Position numbers and translations under genes: made by a program
DNA from: an uncultured Burkholderiales bacterium
GTDB taxonomy: Bacteria; Pseudomonadota; Gammaproteobacteria; Burkholderiales; Burkholderiaceae_C
NCBI GenBank assembly: GCA_903952885.1
Contig: CAJBHE010000223.1
Coordinates: 1-6,300 of the forward strand
DNA length: 6,300 nt
Direction of reading: 5' to 3'
The notes under the pieces: model-generated
The model's database searches: none
What the model saw: the letters and a program-made list of their open reading frames with translations, nothing else
What the model was told of the DNA's origin: nothing
Shown here: positions 1 through 6,079 of the stretch, piece after piece
How positions within the stretch are numbered: position 1 is the stretch's first letter
Layout of the letters: every line of letters begins with the position of its first letter

Positions 1-1
1 A

Positions 2-1195
2 CTGGAGCAATACCACTTCATCGGCAAAGACATCGTGACTTTCCACACCTTGTTCTGGCCTGCCATGCTGCACTTCAGCGGCCGCAAAACGCCCAACAAC
101 GTGTTTGTGCACGGCTTCCTCACCGTCAACAACGGCGAAAAGATGAGCAAGAGCCGTGGCACGGGCCTCGACCCACTCAAGTACCTCAGCCTGGGCATGA
201 ACCCTGAGTGGCTGCGCTACTACTTGGCAGCCAAGCTGAACAACAAGAATGAAGACGTGGACTTCAATGCTGACGATTTCATGCAGCGCGTGAACAGCGA
301 TTTGATTGGCAAGTTCGTCAACATTGCGTCGCGTGCAGCGGGCTTCTTGACCAAGCGTTTCGAAGGCAAATTGACGCAGTCATTTGGCGAGCAAGGCATG
401 GCGTTGTTGAGCGACATCCACGCCGCCAAAGACAGCATCGCCCAAGCCTACGACGCACGCGAATACGGCAAAGCCGCCCGCGAAATCATGCTGCTGGCCG
501 ACAAGGTCAATTCGTATGTGGACCAACACAAGCCTTGGGATTTAGCCAAAGACGCTGCCAACAACGAAGCCCTGCATCAAGTGTGCTCGCTGCTCATCAA
601 CGCGTTTACTGAGCTGAGCCGCTACTTGGCCCCTGTATTGCCCGCGCTTGCTCACGAGGTCGAGGCCTTTACTAGGACCAGCATGCAAAACTGGAACACC
701 ACAGGCAACGTGGTCAGCATCCAACCTTACCAACACCTCATGCAACGCGTCACCCCAGAACAACTCGAAGCCTTGTTTGAGCCCCCAGCCGTGATCGAAG
801 AAAAAGTCACGCCAGGCGGCGAAGAAATCGCACCCACCATCAGCATCGACGACTTTGCGAAGGTGGATTTGCGCATTGCCGAAATCGTCAACTGCGAAGC
901 GGTGGAAGGCTCGACCAAGTTGCTGCGCCTCACGCTCGATGTGGGCGAAGGTACCGACCCGCAGGGACGTCCAATCACGCGCAACGTGTTCAGCGGCATC
1001 GCCAGCGCTTACAAGCCAGAAGACCTCAATGGCAAGCTCACTGTGATGGTGGCCAACTTGGCCCCACGCAAGATGAAGTTTGGCGTGTCTGAAGGCATGG
1101 TGCTTGCCGCCAGCCATGCAGACGAGAAGGCCGAGCCCGGCATTTACGTGTTGCACCCATGGCCAGGTGCAAAACCTGGCATGAGGATTCATTAA
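2..1195 (+). CDS. metG: Methionyl-tRNA synthetase, C-terminal part (5' end outside window)
   Basis: Charges tRNA-Met with methionine in the cytoplasm, an essential step of translation. The frame is open from base 2 without a stop, so the gene begins before the window; 397 residues are visible, and full-length proteins with this architecture are usually near 700, so roughly 300 N-terminal residues are missing. Visible parts: the end of the Rossmann-fold catalytic domain with FIGKDI, then VHGFLTVNNGEKMSKSRGT, whose KMSKS loop lies at 140-154; a helical anticodon-binding domain (about 200-790, with the conserved stretch YVDQHKPW); an acidic linker; and a C-terminal OB-fold tRNA-binding domain of the Trbp111/EMAPII type (about 839-1192, starting ISIDDFAKVDLRIAEI and carrying APRKMKFGVSEGM). 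This domain promotes dimerisation and tRNA binding in the family. The stop TAA (1193-1195) lies inside a hairpin shared with the gap to the next gene. Identification is firm. Confidence 0.97.
   Translation: MEQYHFIGKDIVTFHTLFWPAMLHFSGRKTPNNVFVHGFLTVNNGEKMSKSRGTGLDPLKYLSLGMNPEWLRYYLAAKLNNKNEDVDFNADDFMQRVNSDLIGKFVNIASRAAGFLTKRFEGKLTQSFGEQGMALLSDIHAAKDSIAQAYDAREYGKAAREIMLLADKVNSYVDQHKPWDLAKDAANNEALHQVCSLLINAFTELSRYLAPVLPALAHEVEAFTRTSMQNWNTTGNVVSIQPYQHLMQRVTPEQLEALFEPPAVIEEKVTPGGEEIAPTISIDDFAKVDLRIAEIVNCEAVEGSTKLLRLTLDVGEGTDPQGRPITRNVFSGIASAYKPEDLNGKLTVMVANLAPRKMKFGVSEGMVLAASHADEKAEPGIYVLHPWPGAKPGMRIH
1162..1180 (+). other. Small hairpin in the last codons of metG
   Basis: GCCAGGT (1162-1168) pairs perfectly with ACCTGGC (1174-1180) around a 5-base loop GCAAA. 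It lies within the metG coding region, 10 bases before the larger hairpin at 1191-1217, so the metG mRNA end can form two consecutive hairpins. It may help termination or protect the 3' end, or it may be chance in a coding stretch. Confidence 0.3.
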
Positions 1196-1221
1196 TTGGG
1201 TTCTGACCCCAATTAATTTTT
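1191..1221 (+). terminator. Terminator-like hairpin between metG and the SulP gene
   Basis: ATTAATTGGG (1191-1200) pairs perfectly with CCCAATTAAT (1208-1217) around a 7-base loop TTCTGAC. A run of five T (1217-1221) follows, the layout of a rho-independent terminator. The stem is AT-rich at its base with only three GC pairs at the top, so it may be weak. The metG stop codon lies in the left arm and the ATG of the next gene starts two bases after the T run. It could instead be a small palindromic repeat or a structure controlling translation of the downstream gene; the sequence alone does not decide. Confidence 0.5.
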
Positions 1222-1222
1222 C

Positions 1223-2893
1223 ATGTTTCGTTTTTTCCGCCCCCACGTCGTCGATTCATTGAAGGGCTACACCCGTCAACGTTTTTACCAAGACGTAGGT
1301 GCAGGCATCACCGTAGGCGTGGTGGCCCTGCCGCTAGCCATGGCGTTTGCCATTGCGTCGGGGCTCAAGCCTGAAGCGGGTTTGTTCACCGCCATCATTG
1401 CGGGATTTTTGATTTCAGCACTGGGCGGCAGCCGCGTCCAAATTGGCGGTCCAGCCGGTGCGTTCATCGTCATCGTTTACGGCATCTTGGAGCGCTATGG
1501 CTTGGCCAACCTCATCATCGCCACCGCCATGTCGGGCGTGATTTTGTTGTGCATGGGTTTCCTTCGCTTAGGCACGTTGATTCGCTTCATTCCAGTGGCG
1601 GTGGTGATTGGCTTTACCAACGGCATTGCAGTGCTCATCATGGTGTCGCAGCTCAAAGACTTTTTGGGCCTACCTATCCATACCATGCCTGCTGATTTTT
1701 TTGGCATCTTGCGCACACTGAGCGCGAGCCTCAGCAACTACAACGGCGAAGCCTTGGGCTTGGCCTTGGTGTGCTTGGCGGTGTTGGCGTTTTGGCAACT
1801 GGCCTTGCCGCGTATGGCCGGCGACATGCCAAGCACCAAAAACTTTGCCACGATCCCCGGCTCCATCGTGGTGTTGGTAGGGGCCACGATCGCTGCGCAA
1901 ATGATGGGACTTGAGGTGGAAACCATCGCCTCACGCTTTGGCAACATTCCTAGCGACTTGCCCGCATTTGCATGGCCAGAGTTCAGCTGGAACACGGCCA
2001 AGTTCTTGCTGATCCCAGCCACTACGCTGGCCTTGTTGGGCTCGATTGAATCCTTGTTGTGCGCCCGCATTGCCGACCAAATGATGGCCGACGGCCCCTA
2101 TGGCGATCGCCACGATGCCAACCAAGAACTGATGGCCCAAGGCATTGCCAACATCATCACGCCCTTCTTCGGAGGCATGCCCTCCACCGGAACGATTGCC
2201 CGTACCGTGACCAACGTGAAAAACGGCGGCAACAGCCCCGTGGCCGGTATGGTGCATGCAGTGACATTGTTGGTGGTCATGTTGGTGGCAGCGCCGCTAG
2301 CAGGCGATGTGCCGTTAGCAGCACTCTCAGCCATTTTGATGTTCGTCGCTTGGAACATGGGCGAATGGCACGAGTTTGTGCACCTGCGCCAGTTCCGTCT
2401 GCCTTACCGCGCCACGCTGTTATCGGTGTTCTTGCTCACGGTCATTGTTGATTTGACGGTGGCTGTCGAAGTGGGCCTCGTGGCCGCTTGTCTCACCTTC
2501 GTCTACCGCATCTCCAGCCTCAGCCGTGCCGAGCATGTTCAGGCCGACAGCTTCCCTGAGTTGGCGGGTCACGAAACAGCTGTACACGTCCATCGTTTGT
2601 ATGGCGCTTTGTTCTTTGGTGCGGTCAAACTGGTCGAAGCCATTGAGGAAAGCCTGCCAGCCCAAGCCGTGGTGCTGGACCTGAAAAACCTCATTTATGT
2701 GGACTCGTCAGGCGCTGACGCACTGTTGGCCTTGGCTCGCTCGTGCAAGAAAAAGAATGTGCGCCTCATCGTCTGTGGCTTGGGCCACCAGCCGCTGGAC
2801 ATGGCTCAGCGCAGCGGCCTGCTGCACGCTTTGCCTGACACAAACCTTGTGACCGATTTGAGCCATGGTTTGGCCTTGGCCCTCGGTCGTTAA
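1223..2893 (+). CDS. SulP (SLC26-like) family anion transporter with STAS domain
   Basis: Inner-membrane secondary transporter of 556 residues, normal for bacterial SulP proteins. Residues 1-23 form a short cytoplasmic start; the membrane domain runs from about 25 to 430 with many hydrophobic segments. Family hallmarks are VGVVALPLAMAFAIASG (32-47), ALGGSRVQIGGPAGAF (66-81) at the substrate site, and the stretch around GSIESLL (273-279, with Glu276) followed by RHDANQELMAQGIAN (296-310) and FFGGMPSTGTIARTVTN (315-331). Residues about 450-553 form a cytoplasmic STAS domain with VDSSG (493-497), the loop that is a phosphorylated serine site in anti-sigma antagonists. Substrate cannot be read from sequence: known members move sulfate, bicarbonate or C4-dicarboxylates. 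ATG 1223 is chosen because the next in-frame ATG (residue 40) would delete the first membrane segment; no Shine-Dalgarno is visible. The stop TAA overlaps a possible promoter for the next gene. Confidence 0.93.
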   Translation: MFRFFRPHVVDSLKGYTRQRFYQDVGAGITVGVVALPLAMAFAIASGLKPEAGLFTAIIAGFLISALGGSRVQIGGPAGAFIVIVYGILERYGLANLIIATAMSGVILLCMGFLRLGTLIRFIPVAVVIGFTNGIAVLIMVSQLKDFLGLPIHTMPADFFGILRTLSASLSNYNGEALGLALVCLAVLAFWQLALPRMAGDMPSTKNFATIPGSIVVLVGATIAAQMMGLEVETIASRFGNIPSDLPAFAWPEFSWNTAKFLLIPATTLALLGSIESLLCARIADQMMADGPYGDRHDANQELMAQGIANIITPFFGGMPSTGTIARTVTNVKNGGNSPVAGMVHAVTLLVVMLVAAPLAGDVPLAALSAILMFVAWNMGEWHEFVHLRQFRLPYRATLLSVFLLTVIVDLTVAVEVGLVAACLTFVYRISSLSRAEHVQADSFPELAGHETAVHVHRLYGALFFGAVKLVEAIEESLPAQAVVLDLKNLIYVDSSGADALLALARSCKKKNVRLIVCGLGHQPLDMAQRSGLLHALPDTNLVTDLSHGLALALGR

Positions 2894-2896
2894 AAT
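2870..2896 (+). promoter_or_regulatory. Possible promoter for the DUF3460-scpA-panBC group
   Basis: A -10-like TAAAAT (2891-2896) overlaps the SulP stop codon and lies 37 bases before the DUF3460 start. The only -35 candidate, TTGGCC (2870-2875), is poor and its spacer is 15 bases, shorter than ideal. It is weak evidence, given because the following gene has its own good ribosome binding site and unrelated function. Confidence 0.3.
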
Positions 2897-2933
2897 TCAC
2901 GCCATATCAAGATAGCCAACCAGGAACATCAGC

Positions 2934-3137
2934 ATGTCCATTTTTCAACGTGACAGTTACACCTCCGACGTCACTCAGTTCATCGAGTCGCTCAAGGCCA
3001 AAAACCCACAGCTTGAAAAAGCCCAACGCGATGGCCGCGCTTTGTTGTGGGACAAACAAGTGAACACCGAGATTCAAAAAGACGTGCAAGCTGGCCGCGT
3101 GGCGCAAAAGCCTTACCCCTACCAAACCAACGCGTAA
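2934..3137 (+). CDS. DUF3460 family small protein, function unknown
   Basis: A 67-residue soluble, charged protein without signal peptide or membrane segment. The pattern YTSDVTQFIESLKAKNPQLE (residues 8-27), then QRDGRALLWDK (31-41), and a tail ending in RVAQKPYPYQ matches what I recall of the DUF3460 family, which is found in Burkholderiales as a short stand-alone protein. Its length fits the family. The start ATG is well supported: AGGA (2922-2925) sits 8 bases upstream, the clearest Shine-Dalgarno in this window. The gene lies 40 bases after the SulP gene and 26 bases before scpA; I recall this neighbourhood with scpA being common in the order, which suggests co-expression but not a proven role. 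No catalytic motif is visible. Composition suggests a mostly helical protein, perhaps a binding partner or adaptor; this is only inference. Confidence 0.88.
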   Translation: MSIFQRDSYTSDVTQFIESLKAKNPQLEKAQRDGRALLWDKQVNTEIQKDVQAGRVAQKPYPYQTNA

Positions 3138-3152
3138 AGCGTTCAGTTTTTT
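3129..3152 (+). terminator. Weak hairpin plus T-run between DUF3460 gene and scpA
   Basis: AACGC (3129-3133) pairs with GCGTT (3139-3143) around the loop GTAAA, then CAG and six T (3147-3152). The stem is only 5 bp and separated from the T run by three bases, so at most a leaky terminator or attenuator that would lower scpA expression relative to the small gene. The DUF3460 stop codon (3135-3137) lies in the loop. Confidence 0.25.
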
Positions 3153-3163
3153 AAGCGCCCACC

Positions 3164-4015
3164 GTGCATCCTGCCGACCCCACCCTGCCTAACGACGAGG
3201 CACACATCGCCTCTGTCATGCCAGAGGTGATTGACAACGTGGCCGTGGCCCGCCTCTATGGCGAGCCGCTGTTTGCCATGCCGCAGGATTTGTACATCCC
3301 GCCAGACGCGCTAGAAGTTTTCCTCGAGGCCTTCCAAGGCCCGCTGGACTTGCTGCTGTACCTCATCCGCAAGCAAAACTTCAACATCCTCGACATTCCC
3401 ATGGCCGCGCTCACGCGCCAGTACCTGAGCTATGTGGACGAGATTCGCAGCCGCAACCTAGAGCTTGCCGCCGAATACCTGCTGATGGCTGCCATGCTGA
3501 TTGAAATCAAATCACGCATGCTGCTGCCCCCTAAGAAAGTGGCAGAAGGCCAAGAGCCGGAAGACCCGCGTGCCGAGCTGGTGCGCCGCTTGCTCGAATA
3601 CGAGCAAATGAAACTGGCTGCAGCCAAGCTCAACGAAGTGCCGCAGTTTGGCCGCGACTTTTTGCGTGCACAGGTCTACATCGAACAATCGCTGCAACCG
3701 CGCTTTCCTGATGTGCACGTGGTCGAGCTTCAGCAAGCGTGGGCCGATATCTTGAAGCGTGCCAAGCTGGTGCAGCATCACAAAATCAGCCGCGAAGAAC
3801 TGTCGGTGCGCGAGCACATGAGCATCGTGCTCAAGCACTTGCAAGGCAAACGCTTTGTCGAATTTGAAAACCTGTTCAACCCCGAACAAGGCGTGCCCGT
3901 GCTGGTGGTGACCTTCATCGCCCTGCTTGAGCTGGCCAAAGAAACGCTGATTGAAATCACACAGGCTGAGGCTTTTGCCCCAATTTACGTGCGTTTGGCG
4001 TACACGCCCACGTAA
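3164..4015 (+). CDS. scpA: Segregation and condensation protein A (kleisin of SMC-ScpAB)
   Basis: ScpA is the kleisin subunit that, with ScpB, bridges the SMC dimer and helps condense and segregate the chromosome in the cytoplasm. The 283-residue product is within the usual 240-300 range. The N-terminal SMC-neck-binding domain is unmistakable: VFLEAFQGPLDLLLYLIRKQ (residues 51-70), then FNILDIPMAALTRQYLSYVDE and LAAEYLLMAAMLIEIKSRMLLPP. A charged middle region (EGQEPEDPRAELVRRLLEYE) follows, and the C-terminal winged-helix part ends with VVTFIALLELAKETLIEITQAEAFAPIYVRL-type sequence typical of the family. The GTG start at 3164 is the first possible one, since an in-frame TAA sits at 3152-3154. 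ATG at 3218 (codon 19) is an alternative; neither has a convincing Shine-Dalgarno. The partner scpB is not next to it, unlike in many Firmicutes. Confidence 0.95.
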   Translation: MHPADPTLPNDEAHIASVMPEVIDNVAVARLYGEPLFAMPQDLYIPPDALEVFLEAFQGPLDLLLYLIRKQNFNILDIPMAALTRQYLSYVDEIRSRNLELAAEYLLMAAMLIEIKSRMLLPPKKVAEGQEPEDPRAELVRRLLEYEQMKLAAAKLNEVPQFGRDFLRAQVYIEQSLQPRFPDVHVVELQQAWADILKRAKLVQHHKISREELSVREHMSIVLKHLQGKRFVEFENLFNPEQGVPVLVVTFIALLELAKETLIEITQAEAFAPIYVRLAYTPT

Positions 4016-4028
4016 AGACACACGTAAA
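3984..4028 (+). other. Two-part hairpin over the scpA stop codon, with duplicated right arm
   Basis: TTTACGTG (3984-3991) pairs perfectly with CACGTAAA (4009-4016), which contains the scpA stop. Inside, GGCG (3997-4000) pairs with CGCC (4005-4008) around TACA, leaving a 5-base bulge (3992-3996). The right arm is repeated exactly at 4021-4028, giving an alternative partner for the left arm. No T run follows, so it is not a typical intrinsic terminator; it may be a processing or stability element between scpA and panB, or chance. Confidence 0.35.
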
Positions 4029-4050
4029 CTCCACACCCTCTCGGCAACAC

Positions 4051-4054
4051 AGGA
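4051..4054 (+). promoter_or_regulatory. Shine-Dalgarno-like AGGA upstream of panB
   Basis: AGGA at 4051-4054 is spaced 6 bases before an in-frame TTG (4061) and 24 bases before the in-frame ATG (4079). The spacing would favour the TTG, whereas start-codon preference and what I recall of related PanB N-termini favour the ATG. It therefore leaves the panB start open. Confidence 0.35.
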
Positions 4055-4078
4055 CTGGCTTTGCGCCACACACGTTCT

Positions 4079-4951
4079 ATGAGCAACACCCACGCTTCGC
4101 CCTACGGCACTTTGCCCCCCGCCTCACCTGTGGCCGCCCGCAAGCCCATCAGCTTGCCCCGCTTGAACGAGATGCGCGCGCGTGGTGAAAAAATCACCAT
4201 GCTCACCGCCTATGACGCCACCTTTGCGGCCGTGGCCGATGCTGCTGGCGTGGAATGCATCTTGGTCGGCGACTCGCTGGGCATGGTTTGCCAAGGCCTC
4301 ACCAGCACCGTGGGCGTGACGCTAGATACGATGCGCTATCACGTGGAGAGCGTGGCCCGTGGCATCCGTCGCGTGCAAGGCACGGCATGGATCATTGGCG
4401 ACTTACCCTTTGGCAGCTACCAAGAATCCAAAGGGCAAGCCCTGCACAGTGCAACGGTTCTGATGCAAGCGGGCGCTCACATGGTCAAGCTCGAAGGCGG
4501 TGGCTGGACCACCGACATCGTGCATTTTTTGGTGGAACGCGGCATTCCCATCTGCGCCCATTTGGGCCTCACCCCACAAACCGTACACGCCCTAGGCGGC
4601 TACCGTGTGCAAGGCCGTGGCGACTCGGCCACCCAGCTGCGCCAAGAAGCCATCGCTCTGCAAGACGCAGGCGCCAGCATGCTGGTGCTGGAAATGGTGC
4701 CCGAGCCACTCTCCACCGCCCTCACACAAGAGTTGCCCACCTGCCACACCATTGGCATTGGCGCGGGCAACGGCACAGCCGGCCAAGTGCTGGTCATGCA
4801 CGACATGCTGGGCGTCAACTTGGGCAAGAACCCCAAGTTCGTGCACAACTTCATGGAAGGCCAAGCCAGCGTGCAAGCCGCCATGAGCGCCTATGTGGCT
4901 GCCGTCAAAGGCGGCACTTTCCCCGACAACGCCAAACACGCATGGACTTGA
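4079..4951 (+). CDS. panB: 3-methyl-2-oxobutanoate hydroxymethyltransferase (ketopantoate synthase)
   Basis: Transfers a hydroxymethyl group from 5,10-methylenetetrahydrofolate to 2-oxoisovalerate, giving ketopantoate, the first committed step of pantothenate synthesis, in the cytoplasm. From ATG 4079 the product has 290 residues; the E. coli enzyme has 264, and the excess is an N-terminal extension of about 25 residues rich in Pro and Ala. The TIM-barrel motifs are intact: MLTAYDATFA (41-50), LVGDSLGMV (62-70, metal ligand Asp65), GDLPFGSY (107-114, metal ligand Asp108), MVKLEGG (135-141, Lys137 and metal ligand Glu139), AHLGLTPQ (160-167), LEMVPEP (204-210, Glu205 matching the catalytic Glu of the family), and GIGAGNGTAGQVLVMHDMLG (226-245). 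All key residues are present, so it should be active. An in-frame TTG at 4061 would add six residues and has the better-spaced AGGA. It is followed 39 bases later by panC. Confidence 0.96.
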   Translation: MSNTHASPYGTLPPASPVAARKPISLPRLNEMRARGEKITMLTAYDATFAAVADAAGVECILVGDSLGMVCQGLTSTVGVTLDTMRYHVESVARGIRRVQGTAWIIGDLPFGSYQESKGQALHSATVLMQAGAHMVKLEGGGWTTDIVHFLVERGIPICAHLGLTPQTVHALGGYRVQGRGDSATQLRQEAIALQDAGASMLVLEMVPEPLSTALTQELPTCHTIGIGAGNGTAGQVLVMHDMLGVNLGKNPKFVHNFMEGQASVQAAMSAYVAAVKGGTFPDNAKHAWT

Positions 4952-4990
4952 TCAAGCCCTAGCCTCTCAAGCCCCCTTTTGTCTTGCATC

Positions 4991-5854
4991 ATGCAAATCG
5001 TTCACACCCTCGCAGACCTGCGCCGCGCTTTAAAGCCGGCCGCCCTGCGCGCCTTTGTCCCCACCATGGGCAATCTGCACCAAGGCCACTTAGATCTGAT
5101 GCAAATCGCCCGCCAAGAGGCGGACAAACGTGCAGGACAAGGTGGCATGACCGTGGCCAGCATCTTCGTCAACCGCCTGCAGTTTGGGCCCCACGAAGAC
5201 TTTGACACTTACCCCCGCACCCTAGAAAACGACTGCGCTTTGCTAGAAGCCAACGGCTGCGACGTGGTGTTTGCACCGTCCGAAAAAGAACTCTACCCCG
5301 AACCCCAAGTGTTCAAAGTGCAGCCACCCGCCGAGCTGGCCGACATCTTGGAAGGCGCGTTCCGCCCTGGCTTCTTTGTGGGCGTGAGCACCGTGGTGCA
5401 CAAGCTCTTCAACATCGTGCAGCCCAACTTGGCCGTGTTTGGCAAAAAGGACTACCAACAACTCATGGTCATCCGCCGCATGGTGCAGCAAATGGCCTTG
5501 CCCATCGAAATCATCGGCGGCGAAACCCGCCGTGCCGAAGACGGCTTGGCCCTCAGCTCACGCAACGGCTACCTTAGCGCCGAAGAACGCGCCGAAGCCG
5601 TGCAACTGTCGATGGCTTTGAAAAGCTTGGCTTCAGCCGCCCGAGCGAGCAATGCCGCTGGCCAGCTGGATTTGGCTGCTGCCGAAGCCTCCGCAATGGA
5701 CACCCTGCGCGAACGCGGCTGGACCCCAGACTACATCACCCTGCGCCGCCAGCATGACTTGTCTCCCGTGACCGGCCCATGCGCTGAGCCGCTGGTGGTG
5801 TTGGGTGCAGCTAAGTTGGGGAAGACGCGGTTGATTGACAACCTTGAAGTTTGA
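4991..5854 (+). CDS. panC: Pantothenate synthetase (pantoate--beta-alanine ligase)
   Basis: Joins pantoate and beta-alanine with ATP, through a pantoyl-adenylate, to make pantothenate in the cytoplasm. The 287-residue length is normal for the family. Visible motifs in order: FVPTMGNLHQGH (residues 22-33), the nucleotide-binding HIGH-like signature with His30 and His33; SIFVNRLQFGPHEDFDTYPRT (57-77), where Arg replaces the Pro of the common FVNP form, which I recall as usual in betaproteobacteria; RPGFFVGVSTVV (125-136); FGKKDYQQL (150-158); and LALSSRNGYLS (186-196), the KMSKS-like ATP site. The C-terminal domain ends VVLGAAKLGKTRLIDN. ATG 4991 is chosen because it starts the conserved MQIVHTLADLR; a TTG four codons earlier (4979) is possible, and no Shine-Dalgarno is evident for either, so translation may depend on read-through from panB. 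The stop TGA lies in a short tandem repeat of TTGAAGT (5844-5857). Confidence 0.96.
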   Translation: MQIVHTLADLRRALKPAALRAFVPTMGNLHQGHLDLMQIARQEADKRAGQGGMTVASIFVNRLQFGPHEDFDTYPRTLENDCALLEANGCDVVFAPSEKELYPEPQVFKVQPPAELADILEGAFRPGFFVGVSTVVHKLFNIVQPNLAVFGKKDYQQLMVIRRMVQQMALPIEIIGGETRRAEDGLALSSRNGYLSAEERAEAVQLSMALKSLASAARASNAAGQLDLAAAEASAMDTLRERGWTPDYITLRRQHDLSPVTGPCAEPLVVLGAAKLGKTRLIDNLEV

Positions 5855-5902
5855 AGTTTGCCTTTGAGTTGCTTCTTGGCACTCGAGGTTGTTTTCTGCG
5901 GC

Positions 5903-5988
5903 TAAGGTCGTGTGCGTGAGGCACAGCGGCCAACGATTTCTGTTACTCCAGCATGAGGCGGCCGCTGTGCCTCATGCACACGACTTTG
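5903..5988 (+). repeat. Long hairpin repeat, copy 1 (conserved apical module, unique stem)
   Basis: The left arm 5903-5931 pairs with 5960-5988 over 29 positions without any mismatch or bulge; the non-Watson-Crick pairs are G-T (5916 with 5975, 5906 with 5985, and terminal 5903 with 5988). The loop is 28 bases (5932-5959). The apical module 5926-5966 recurs in copy 2 at 6099-6139, 173 bases further on, with 33 of 41 identities; within it the core 5933-5958 matches at 24 of 26. The lower stem is unrelated to that of copy 2. The hairpin starts 49 bases after the panC stop, so panBC transcripts would carry it as a 3' structure unless they end earlier. I do not recognise the family. Confidence 0.75.
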
Positions 5989-6079
5989 CGATCTAAAAAA
6001 TCTTCGCTAGAACTAAAACGACGTTGACGCAACTAGCCTGAACCAGAAGTTTTCAAAACAGCCATTTGTCAGCCGCAGT

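Noticed and set aside
542..1246. Long open frame on the minus strand opposite metG (234 codons).
   Set aside because: It lies antisense to a firmly identified gene, its translation is rich in His, Gly and Arg without family motifs, as expected for a GC-rich shadow frame.
3512..4093. Long open frame on the minus strand opposite scpA (193 codons).
   Set aside because: Antisense to scpA in a codon-biased gene; the translation shows no recognisable domain.
4255..4962. Long open frame on the plus strand in another phase of panB (235 codons).
   Set aside because: Translation is dominated by Arg, His, Gly and Ala, typical of an out-of-frame reading of a GC-rich gene; panB itself is intact in this stretch.
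4952..4974. Direct repeat TCAAGCCC (4952-4959 and 4967-4974) in the panB-panC gap.
   Set aside because: Short, only two copies, and no regulatory pattern that I recognise.
5896..6078. CTGCGGCT (5896-5903) and AGCCGCAG (6071-6078), an 8-base inverted repeat beside the left sides of the two hairpins.
   Set aside because: An 8-base match within about 200 bases is not unlikely by chance, and it does not extend.
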